From Xanthomonas fragariae (GTDB lineage: Bacteria > Pseudomonadota > Gammaproteobacteria > Xanthomonadales > Xanthomonadaceae), in the NCBI RefSeq assembly GCF_900183975.1, contig NZ_LT853882.1:1357501-1421500 (forward strand): a DNA stretch of 64,000 bases, given 5' to 3'. Below the pieces are notes generated by a model, which saw only the letters and a list, made by a program, of their open reading frames with translations, did no database searches and was not told the DNA's origin. Of this stretch, positions 22,341 through 30,280 are shown piece by piece (the first letter of the stretch is position 1; each line of letters opens with the position of its first letter). The translations under genes and the position numbers were made by a program.

Positions 22341-22835
22341 ATGAAAAGCAACGAACACGCCTGCACGGCACCGCATCACCACGTCGACGACGCCAACGGC
22401 TTCGTGCGCGCAGTGGAGCGCGCGTGCAGCGAGCGTGGTCTGCGGCTTACCCCGATCCGCGCCAACGTGCTGCGGCTGATCGCCGATGCCGGCAAGCCGG
22501 TCAAGGCCTACGAGCTGCTGGACTGTGTGCGCGAAGGCAAGGGCGTCGGTGCCGACGCTCCGCCCACGGTGTATCGCGCGCTGGATTTTCTGATGGCCAA
22601 CGGATTCGTGCACAAGCTCGAATCGGTCAACGCCTTCGTTGCCTGCCACCACCCCAACAGCGCGCAGCACTCCGTGCCGTTTCTGATCTGCGACCGCTGC
22701 CATAGCGCAGTGGAACTTGAGGATCGCGACGTAGTGTCGCAACTCGAAGCCCGCGCCAAGGCGTTGGGTTTCCAACCACAGGCGCAGACGCTGGAAGTGC
22801 ACGGCTTGTGCGCGAAGTGTGCGGTGGCGGAGTAG
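22341..22835 (+). CDS. zur: Zinc uptake regulator Zur (Fur family)
   Basis: 164-residue zinc-sensing repressor. The winged-helix N-terminus (GLRLTPIRANVLRLIADAG, then PPTVYRALDFLMANGFVHKL) is followed by the metal-binding dimerisation domain with ACHHPNSAQHSVPF, the CDRC pair near residue 114 and CAKC near 159. The ACHHP and paired-Cys pattern distinguishes Zur from Fur. ATG 22341 lies 14 bases after gltX. In xanthomonads Zur governs zinc uptake and virulence traits (established for X. campestris). A likely target sits in this window at 38.8-41.5 kb with a Zur-box-like sequence. Confidence 0.93.
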   Translation: MKSNEHACTAPHHHVDDANGFVRAVERACSERGLRLTPIRANVLRLIADAGKPVKAYELLDCVREGKGVGADAPPTVYRALDFLMANGFVHKLESVNAFVACHHPNSAQHSVPFLICDRCHSAVELEDRDVVSQLEARAKALGFQPQAQTLEVHGLCAKCAVAE

Positions 22836-22987
22836 CCGCTTACCACGCAGCCAGAGAGTCAAACGGCCTCGCACGGCGTTGGCGTTGCCGCCGATCAGCC
22901 GCCTTGGTCGGCTCCTGTGCATGGCTGTCGGTGCGATGCGCTTGCCCGCGTTGATGGTCGACACCCTCGCGCACGAGAAATAACTTA

Positions 22988-23001
22988 GAGTGGCTAACAA
23001 G
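22988..23001. repeat. Truncated MITE/IS terminus GAGTGGCTAACAA
   Basis: These bases equal the outer end of the MITE at 52325-52465 (read from 52465 inward) and are cut off by the IS at 23002. The rest of the repeat is not found on the far side of the IS. Confidence 0.45.
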
Positions 23002-24505
23002 TCGTCCCTGAAAAATCCCCTTCAAGTGCCAAGTGCCGTCGGTGACAGCTGCACGGCACTCAAGGATGACCATCCCATCGCCCGCATCCAGGCACGCAAA
23101 AACGCGATCCAGCGCAGCAGCCAACGCAGGTTGTAGCCGGCGGCGCAGCCGAGCACGTGCAGCGCATCGCCTTGGGCACCTTTCAGCCTGCAGCGACGCA
23201 ACCGGCAGTCGTCTTTCAGATGTCCGATCACCGGCTCCACTGCCTGCCGTCGCTTGATCCAGCGCCATTGCCGTCGCGTCAGCGTCTTGGCCTTGCCGCG
23301 ATGCAGGGACCTGCACGCCATCGACTTCGCGCCCGCGATAGCCCAGGTCCACGATCGCCACCGTCGGTTCTACGCTCACATCCTGCAGCAACCCGCGTGT
23401 CTGCTCCAGCTGCTCGGCCAAGGTATCGCCGTCGTACGGGTTGCCCGGGAAGCTGCGCGCACCCACGACCAATCCCTTGCAGGCGGTGACTGCAATGCCG
23501 ACCTTGACGCCGAATTCGTACGCTTGACGCGCCTTGCCCTTGCCGATGCATTCCACTTCCGGGGCATGCAATGCGTAGAGTTTTTGTTTGTCCTTCGGAC
23601 GCTGCGTGTACAGCTGTTGCGCACGTTCCAGCCAGATAGCGATGCGCTCGCGCACGCCGGTGTTTACCTGATCGAGTTTGCGTTGGATGTCGCGCAACAC
23701 CCGCCCCAATACCGTGCGTTGACGTCGCAGGACGCGCTGCATGCGCTTGAACTGGCGCGCATGCGCATACCGACCTGCCTTGCGGCTCAGGGCCGGGCCT
23801 TGCCGCGCGTAGCTCTGCCGCACTCCGATGCCGTGCCGCTTGGCCAGTAACACCAGCTTCTTGCGTGCCACCTCCAGCAAACGGCTGTCGGTCGGATAGG
23901 CGATCGCCTTTTCCTGCACCGTGGTGTCCACGATCACCCGCGACAACTCGCGTGCGTCCACCGCCTGCATGGCATGTGCGGCGTTGATGGTGTGCGCCAA
24001 CAGCTCTTCCATCCCGGCCTCACCCAGGCGCTGCCGCCAGCGCGTCAGCGAGCTGGCATCGCACGGCAAACGCGTCTGGAACACGACCTCGCCAGTGAAG
24101 AACTGCCAGTACGGATTCTCCAGCCAACGCTCGCACACCGCTTCATCGGACAGGTCGTAGGCGTGTTTGAGGTAGAGCAAACCGGCAATCAGCCGCACCG
24201 GCAATGCCGGCCGACCGCCACCGGCCTGGGTGGCCGGCAAGCGCGATGAAAGTGCTTGCTCCAACGCCGCCCACGGCATCCGTTGGCTCAGCCGCGCCAG
24301 CGGATGACGCAGATCGATCTGGTTCTCCAGCCGCGAACGAAACAACTCGTCGGCAGGCATGTGCTCGGCAGCAGGACGGCGTGTACGCATGAGTGAAAAT
24401 TGCCAGAAACCAGCCTTCAGCGTAGCGAACACTGGTAGTTCTGGCACGCCGGTGCAGACATCAAGGCCTTGCGGTCGTTGGGTGGTTGGGGTTTTTCAGG
24501 GGCGA
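23002..24505 (-). mobile_element. IS5-superfamily insertion sequence, 1.5 kb, defective
   Basis: Inverted termini TCGYCCCTGAAAAAYCCC at both ends. The left flank CTAACAAG and right flank CTAAAAAG may be a target duplication with one mismatch. It encodes one long transposase on the minus strand with a frameshift. A 55-base copy of its right end sits alone at 3598. It inserted right after the endoglucanase terminator, leaving that gene intact. Confidence 0.85.
23022..24390 (-). pseudogene. IS5-superfamily transposase, one frameshift
   Basis: Begins MRTRRPAAEHMPADELF at ATG 24390. It contains the DDE-type blocks RPALPVRLIAGLLYLKHAYD, LPCDASSLTRWRQRLGEAG, VIVDTTVQEKAIAYPTDSR (first Asp) and PTVAIVDLGYRG (second Asp). 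An extra C at about 23307-23309 then shifts the frame. The C-terminal part with the catalytic Glu (RRQAVEPVIGHLKDDCRL) continues in a neighbouring frame to 23022. Repairing the single base would restore a transposase of about 455 residues. Confidence 0.88.
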
Positions 24506-24507
24506 CT

Positions 24508-24536
24508 AAAAAGTCGGGCCGCCTCGCGGCGGCCCG
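24508..24536 (-). terminator. Rho-independent terminator of the endoglucanase gene
   Basis: Nine-base-pair stem CGGGCCGCC/GGCGGCCCG with TCGC loop, followed on the minus strand by a run of five T's. It lies about 45 bases past the gene's stop and directly abuts the IS. Confidence 0.85.
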
Positions 24537-24578
24537 AATACTGACATCAGCGTACTGCATCGATATCAGGGCATCACT

Positions 24579-25640
24579 TCAAAGCGTGGTGCTGGTCGCG
24601 CGTGCCGCCTGCGGCGACAGAATCGACATTTGCGGCTTGTCGGTGCCGTCCTTGTTGGGTTGCACGCTGTACTGGTAACTGCTGTTCCACCACGAGCCGG
24701 CCGCCCACCACGCCCAGCCCAGCCAGACATCGGCGTTTGTTTCTATATAGCCAAGCATGGTTTGCAGCGCTTTATCGCACAGCGCGTTGTTGGCAGTGCC
24801 GAACTCGCCCAGGAAGCCACGTTTGTGATTGGTACGCAGCCACGTGGTGAAGGTGCGCAGACGATCGGCACCGACGGCGGCACTGACGCAGACATTGGTG
24901 GTGCCGCTGGAATTGGCATCCAGATACTGATGCACTTCGAACGCGTAACGATCAAGCGGGTCATAAATGGATGCCAGCGCCGTTGCGTTGGAATAGCCGT
25001 CGGTGGTGATGGAATACCAACTATGCGCGCCAGTCCACAACGCGCCGGGCACCAGGATCAGATTATTGGCACCGGTGGCGCGGATGGTGTCGATCGCTGC
25101 TTGTGCAGCACCGGCCCACCCACTGGCAGATACGCCATTGGGCTCGTTCATCAGCCCGAAGATCACTGCATTATCGCTAGGAAATGCCAGCGCAATACGG
25201 CGCCATAAATCGGTGAACGTGGCGAGCGGCACTTGGTCGCTGCCAATCGTGTAACCGTAGTATTTGCCGTAATTGTGGATGTCCAGCACCAGATACATGC
25301 CCGCTGCCTTGGCACGCGCCGCCGCTTGTTGCACCAGCGCCAATTGCGCCGGATCCAGTGTGCCGCGTGCGGTGGGTTGCAGACGTTCCCACAAAATCGG
25401 CAAGCGGATCGTATTCATACCGACGCCGGCGAAATAGGTGTAATCACTGACCGCCGGATACTTATAGTCTTTGTTCAGGACCCCCGGTTTTTTGGCAGAT
25501 GCGAATTCGGCGCCGGCGAGATTGACCCCGGCATACGTAAGTGCGCGCGTCTGGGCGTGGCTAAGCGGCGATATGCTCAGCAAGATAAAAAACAGTGCAC
25601 AAACTACGACGTGTCGTAGAGAGAATGATGCAGTAAACAT
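24579..25640 (-). CDS. egl: Secreted endo-beta-1,4-glucanase, glycoside hydrolase family 5
   Basis: Cuts cellulose in plant cell walls; exported by Sec and probably the type II system. 353 residues from ATG 25640, preceded by the strong ribosome site GGAGGTG. The signal peptide ends SPLSHA-Q near residue 30. GH5 landmarks: FAGVGMNTIRLPILWERL, LVLDIHNYGKYYG, the acid/base Glu in FGLMNEPNG near 165, and the nucleophile Glu in RGFLGEFGTANN near 275. There is no cellulose-binding module, consistent with the shorter eglXo-type enzymes of X. oryzae rather than full-length engXCA. The longer upstream start (25679) is less likely. A decayed second GH5 copy lies about 450 bases upstream. Confidence 0.95.
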   Translation of the reverse strand: MFTASFSLRHVVVCALFFILLSISPLSHAQTRALTYAGVNLAGAEFASAKKPGVLNKDYKYPAVSDYTYFAGVGMNTIRLPILWERLQPTARGTLDPAQLALVQQAAARAKAAGMYLVLDIHNYGKYYGYTIGSDQVPLATFTDLWRRIALAFPSDNAVIFGLMNEPNGVSASGWAGAAQAAIDTIRATGANNLILVPGALWTGAHSWYSITTDGYSNATALASIYDPLDRYAFEVHQYLDANSSGTTNVCVSAAVGADRLRTFTTWLRTNHKRGFLGEFGTANNALCDKALQTMLGYIETNADVWLGWAWWAAGSWWNSSYQYSVQPNKDGTDKPQMSILSPQAARATSTTL

Positions 25641-25813
25641 AAAGCACCTCCTTCGAGTAGGTGGGAGGATGCGTCGCAACCTGCTGGCTGCGATTTGCGC
25701 CGAATGCGCTGCATCCGCCCTACCCCTTGCACCTGCTATGCCTTTTTTCGGACATTGTCGGGTGTGAAGGTGGCGTATTTGCCGAACTGTGCGCTAGATC
25801 TCTTTTCACTTAG

Positions 25814-25826
25814 ATGTAATTTACAT
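25814..25826. promoter_or_regulatory. AT-rich palindrome upstream of the endoglucanase gene
   Basis: ATGTAA-T-TTACAT is a perfect dyad in an unusually AT-rich patch (about 25790-25950), roughly 175 bases upstream of the endoglucanase start. A related AGATGTAAATT lies inverted near 25910. It could be an operator or an old promoter; no known regulator is assigned. Confidence 0.3.
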
Positions 25827-26084
25827 TTGAATTAAAAATGCAGGCAGCTCATTGCAGCGCCGATGCACTGCGCACCAGCAATCACGTCAGTTCTAGCAGC
25901 TGAATGTCAAATTTACATCTTGATAATTTATCGAATGTCAATAGATCGGCGTCAATCCATCGACGCCGCCCCACGCCTGTACTCCTCAGCTCCAGTTCGC
26001 TTACAAACAGTACTGCACCGCAGCATTGATGCGTCATACGTTTTGCATGGGCTTGCGAGATAGATAGCTGAAGCTGTTCACGTC

Positions 26085-26300
26085 CGTTCGCAGTGGGACG
26101 CAGATTGAGTGGTACCTGTTGTTCCACCATCTGCCCGTTGCCCATGCAGTCCAACCCACCCACGCGTCACTGTTGGAGTCCATAGAAGCCGGCATGTTGT
26201 TGAGCTTGTCTTTGCAGATGGGGTTGTTGGCGATGCCGAATCCGCCAAGAAAGCCGCGCTTTTATTCAGACGCAGCCATTGGGTGAAGCTGCCCAGACGA
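26085..26300 (-). pseudogene. C-terminal remnant of a second GH5 endoglucanase
   Basis: Read on the minus strand in two frames, this stretch gives LGSFTQWLRLN, then GFLGGFGIANNPICKDKLNN and DAWVGWTAWATGRWWNNRYH. These align with the intact neighbour's LRTFTTWLRTN, GFLGEFGTANNALCDKALQT and DVWLGWAWWAAGSWWNSSYQ. The nucleophile Glu (GEFG) is now Gly (GGFG) and a frameshift separates the two parts. The rest of the gene is missing; the sequence runs directly into an AraC-type remnant. Confidence 0.8.
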
Positions 26301-26536
26301 GCCGACGATCGGCAGATCTACCGAGGCCACCAGATGGCTGCGGGCGGTAGGAGTACACCTGTGCGCCCAGCATCGCCTGTTTGCGGCCTTTCGCCACAAG
26401 ACACAGAGACTGTGGCAATTGCCACCGTGGGCGAGGCGCTGCGCATGATCTGCCTCCCGTCGATCTGGGTGGCGTGCACCCCCTCGGCAGGCGCGTGGCG
26501 CAGCAGGAGGGCGGTCAGTCCGGTCGGCGATAACAT
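26301..26536 (-). pseudogene. N-terminal remnant of an AraC-family regulator
   Basis: In successive frames the minus strand reads LTALLLRHAPAEGVHATQI, then SLCLVAKGRKQAMLGAQVYS, then HLVASVDLPIVG. These are the consecutive blocks of the AraC N-terminal domain (type IIl). At least two frameshifts occur, and the helix-turn-helix half is absent. It is fused end to end with the GH5 remnant, which indicates a deletion between two neighbouring genes. Confidence 0.7.
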
Positions 26537-26776
26537 GCGGAGCCCGGCAGTGGCCCAAGGCGGCGTGGCCCAAGGCGGCGGGCCGCGATGCCGTTGATCG
26601 AGCAAGAGCGTCTGTCATGTGGCAGGCATGGGCCGTAACGTGGCGGTGGATCACAACCTAGGGCGCCAGCGGATGCGGCCGCGCCCAGCGCGCAGGCAGA
26701 AGCGCAACCGGCGCTTGTGAGAACGCTCACACACTGCCGGTATCATGGATGTCCACTCCAGCGCCTGCGCCGCACC

Positions 26777-26980
26777 ATGCCCGCAAAACGTTCGACCATC
26801 CCAACACCGACAAGCCCGGCCGACTGGAAGACGATCGAAGCCGCCGCCACGGTAGAGCTCGCTCAGCGCACGGCGCGGGCGCATCAGCAGATTCTGGAGG
26901 TGTTGACCACGCATGGACATCTGCTGAGCGAAGCGCAGCGGCGCAGCCTGCATAAGCTGTTACAGCTCGCAGGAAGATGA
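26777..26980 (+). CDS. Small hypothetical protein
   Basis: 67 residues from ATG 26777. Polar start (MPAKRSTIPTPTSPADW), then a predicted helical pair, ATVELAQRTARAHQQILEVL and LLSEAQRRSLHKLLQLAG. The composition looks protein-like, and the heptad spacing suggests a small helical hairpin. No family recognised and no strong ribosome site. It stands alone between two decayed loci, so it may be spurious. Confidence 0.4.
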   Translation: MPAKRSTIPTPTSPADWKTIEAAATVELAQRTARAHQQILEVLTTHGHLLSEAQRRSLHKLLQLAGR

Positions 26981-27092
26981 TCCGCCAGCGTGGCGATCAC
27001 CGTAAGGGCTTGGCTGGCCAACGACGCAGAGTACGGCATCGTCCAGCTTGGCCGCGCGTTCCGGCCCAAGAGTGGCCCACAAAACTGTAGCG

Positions 27093-27694
27093 TCACAACA
27101 GCTGCGCAGCCCGTTGAATCACCTCAGGCATGATCGCACCCACGCCCTTGCTGCCCTGCAATTGCTTGCAGGTGTCCAATGCAGTGGCCAGCGAACCGTA
27201 GCCGATCATCACGCTGCCATCGATGTCGGATGCGTAGATCAATTTGCCGCCGGTCCGTGTGGCAAGTGCACGCGCAACCGCGGGCGTGGTGTCGAACAAT
27301 TTGATCGAGGTACCGAGCAAGGTCAGCTGGCCGGTCCGTGTCTCGATCGCGGCGGCCACGGTCGGCTGCTGTCCACCGAGACGGACGGCCGATGCTGCGC
27401 GCGCCGCAGTCGCGTTATCAAGATAAATGGCATAGCGATCGAAGCGTGCCAGCGGTGCGGTGCGTCCGCAGTTGTCTGTGCAGTCGACAGCGATTGCGAA
27501 CTGGTCGTCGCACGTGCAGCCTCAACGGGACGCACCACCGCACCGGGAATCAGCCGGAAACTTGTGCGGCTTACCGCAATGGTCTGCCCGGTGGCGGCAT
27601 CGCGCAGGCGTTTGCTGTCCAGGCTCTGTGCCGAAGCGGCAGTGGACAGGCTAGCGGCAACGACGAACAGCAGGGGGATCAGAGATGTCTTAAT
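27093..27694 (-). pseudogene. Partner protein of the upstream S8 protease, decayed copy
   Basis: Paralogue of the intact gene at 29659-30279. Where that gene has TGAC-ATG, this copy has TGAC-ATT, so the start codon is lost. The next codons still encode a signal peptide (KTSLIPLLFVVAASLSTAASA). A frameshift near 27460 separates the N-terminal part (FRLIPGAVVRPVEAARATTS) from the rest (ARFDRYAIYLDNATAARAAS and TGGKLIYASDIDGSVMIGYG to LIQ-type tail AAQLL). Dead or nearly so. Confidence 0.8.
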
Positions 27695-27695
27695 G

Positions 27696-29473
27696 TCAGT
27701 GGCCCACTACGCGCATTTCGAACTCCTGAAGTTGTTCCTTGCCCTTGTCGGCAATCATGTCGGTGACTTCCAGCGTCCACACGCCCTGCGAGGTTTCGTC
27801 CAGAAACGCGTTGCTGGAGGTAAGGTCGACATAGAACCTGGTCTTGGCATAGGCATCGGCATCCAGCGCCGAGAACGGCGTGGGCACATAGCTGCGTGTG
27901 CCACTGGGCGATACCAGTACCACCCGCAGATTGCGGGGCGTCAGATGCGCGGTTTCCAGCGACAGTTGCACCGATTCGACCTTCATTGCCTGCTTGATGC
28001 GAACCCGCTGCGTGGCCGGCCGCGCCGGCCCACCGATCTGGCTGCCTGCATTGCCGGACTTGACCCAGCGTGTGTCGCGCATCGGTGGCAGTGGCGTTAA
28101 GTTGCTGGCCTTGTAAACGGCCGCCGCCGCATCGGCCAAGCCGAAGCCATACCAGTTACTGAAGCGATGCCCGGCGGCATTGGTGATCTATCCCGGATCG
28201 ACCACGCTGCCCTGGTAGACCACACGGGGTTGCCCCGGATCCACTTGGCGCGCGGTCTTGGCCAGGATGTACTTCACGTCACGCGCGCTCAAGTTTGGGT
28301 TGACCCCCAGCATGAGTGCGGCAACCCCTGCCACGGTGGGTGCGGCGGCCGAGGTGCCGTTGAACGTGGCGGTGTAACTACACGAGGGGTCGATCTTCGA
28401 GGCGCTGGTATCCAGCGCGTTCTCGGCTGGGCTGTCATGATCCACGTTCGATCCCGCAGCGCATCCGCTAAGATCGGTCGTGACAATGGCGGGGTCGTAA
28501 ACAAAGGGTGCCGCATCGGCTCCCAGATCTTGGGCTGCGTTCGGATAGAACGCGCGCTGGTATCCGATCAACCCGCCAAGTCCGGAAACCCATAACGCCG
28601 ATCCAGGCGAAGAATATGCGGCGCGTTTGCCCACCGCGTCCACGCTTGCGACGGCGATCGTGCCGAACAGATTATTGAAGGTGTCTTGATTGGCCAGGCC
28701 GCAGCCGAGACCGTTCGTGCGCGCAGCGTCGCCGCAAGCATCGACAACATTTCCTTCCTGGTCCTGGCCGCGCCAGTTAAGAAAGCTGTTTCCAGCCGAT
28801 TTGACGTAGATCGCACCGCGCCCACTGCGGGTTGACTGCATCAGCGCATCCCACGACCGCTGGTCTTGCAGCGGGAAGTCCTGATAGAACGGTGTGATGT
28901 TGACGAAGGAGAAATTGAACACGTCCAGGACACGGGACTGTGGCCCATCTCCCCAGGCGTAGCGAATGCCCGCTTCTGTCACCGAAGACGCTTCTCCGAA
29001 TGCGAACCCCACAAGCGAGGCGTCGGGTGCAATGCCCCGCCCACCGTGCCCGTTCCAACCGACTGCAGCGACGATGCCTGCCACTTGCGTGCCGTGATCG
29101 TAGCCGGGGCCCGAGGGCGTGGGATCGTTCGAACCATTCATGAAATTGTACGAGCCGTTCGGAATTACATTCGCCGCCAAGTCTTCGTGCCTGATTTCCA
29201 ACCCGCTATCTACCACGCCGATGCGCACGTGTTTGCCGCGGATATGTAGCGCGTGGAGAATGTCCACATCCATATTCACGCCTGCAACCGGACGGCTGTC
29301 TCCGATGACCGCCTGCCCCTCGTTGGAGACGTGCCACTGGTAACGCACCAGCGGATCGTCTGTCGGGCCGGTGGATGCGTTGCCAGGCATGGCTGCCTGT
29401 GCCGCAAAAGAGGCAAGACCGACCAGCGTCATGCCGAGCGACAGCGCTGGATGTCGCTGCGAAGTAGGTACAT
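27696..29473 (-). pseudogene. Subtilisin-like (S8) protease with P-domain, decayed copy
   Basis: Closest relative is the intact gene at 30281-32065. From ATG 29473 the frame opens MYLLRS, then a one-base shift moves into ALSLGMTLVGLASFAAQA, the rest of the signal peptide. The catalytic Asp (IGVVDSGLEIRHEDL), His (DHGTQVAGIVAAVG) and Ser ([12 protein letters not shown]) are all present. At 28188-28190 the Trp codon of DPGWITNAAGHRF is TAG, cutting off the C-terminal P-domain (NLRVVLVSPSGTRSY and GVWTLEVTDM), which continues in frame to 27696. If the internal ATG (MTLVGLA) is used, a protease without P-domain could still be made, so residual activity is possible. Confidence 0.85.
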
Positions 29474-29658
29474 TGCGATGATCTCCAATCGGACGTGGGA
29501 TGCAGTCGAGACGTGGCGTGCATCCATTCGGACCACTCATTGCTGCCGACGGCTGCGGACAATGTGCGTCGGGCCTGTCCGGCAGGCCAGATCGAACCGC
29601 GGAGCATCTGCGGGAAGCAGCGCTGGCCGCAGGGCATCCGCCGGCGGCCAGCGTGCGG

Positions 29659-30279
29659 TCACATCGGTTGCATGATTGATTGCGCCACCACGAGCGAGAG
29701 CTGCGCACCGCCGCTGTTGGCTTGCAGGCGAGCCAGCGCCTGTTGCGCCTTTTCAACCGAGGAATAGGCAATCACCGCGCTGTTATCCACGGTCGAGGTG
29801 TATACGATGCTGCCCCCCGAGTTGCGTGCCAGCAAGAGTGCGTTAGCCGGTGTGGTGCCGGTGAGTTTCAGCTGCGGCCGTACCAGCACCACGCGTCCGT
29901 TGCGTTCGTTCACTGCCGCGGCGATGGTCCGCTCCGTGCTGGATACCGATGGGAAACCGCTACGCGCAGCGCCGGCTGGTGTGTCCAGGACCACCGCGTA
30001 GGGGCCGATCCGCGCGGCAACCTTTCCAGTGGGCCGTGCCGCGGCCGTAGCGGCACGGGTCTTGGCGGCGGGTGCTGCGGCGCCATCCGCAAGCTCAGCC
30101 GGAGGCGGGTCGGGGACCACCGTTCCCGGCAGCATGCGGTATGTGTCCGGACCGGATTTGAAGCGTTCTCCGGTTGCCGCGGCGCTGAGTGCCTGGGCAT
30201 CCATGTACTGCGCGGCCTGCGTGATGCCGCACGCGCCGAATGACGCGAGGATTGCCGAAAGAACAAGCGTGGTTTTCAT
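29659..30279 (-). CDS. Secreted partner protein of S8 protease, possible trans-acting propeptide/chaperone
   Basis: 206 residues; ATG 30279 follows the protease stop by one base (TGACATG), so translation is coupled. The signal peptide ends near GITQA-A (residue 22). A linker rich in Ala/Pro/Thr spans about 65-95. The last 80 residues run strand (GRVVLVRPQLKL), helix (ANALLLARNSG), strand (GSIVYTST), strand (NSAVIAYS), helix (VEKAQQALARLQAN), strand (LSLVVAQSIMQPM). That is the beta-alpha-beta-beta-alpha-beta order of subtilisin propeptides (inhibitor I9 fold). The protease itself has almost no propeptide. In Aeromonas, the kexin-like protease ASP needs a separately encoded downstream chaperone, ORF2; this pair looks analogous. 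Fold and role are inference. Confidence 0.7.
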   Translation of the reverse strand: MKTTLVLSAILASFGACGITQAAQYMDAQALSAAATGERFKSGPDTYRMLPGTVVPDPPPAELADGAAAPAAKTRAATAAARPTGKVAARIGPYAVVLDTPAGAARSGFPSVSSTERTIAAAVNERNGRVVLVRPQLKLTGTTPANALLLARNSGGSIVYTSTVDNSAVIAYSSVEKAQQALARLQANSGGAQLSLVVAQSIMQPM

Positions 30280-30280
30280 G

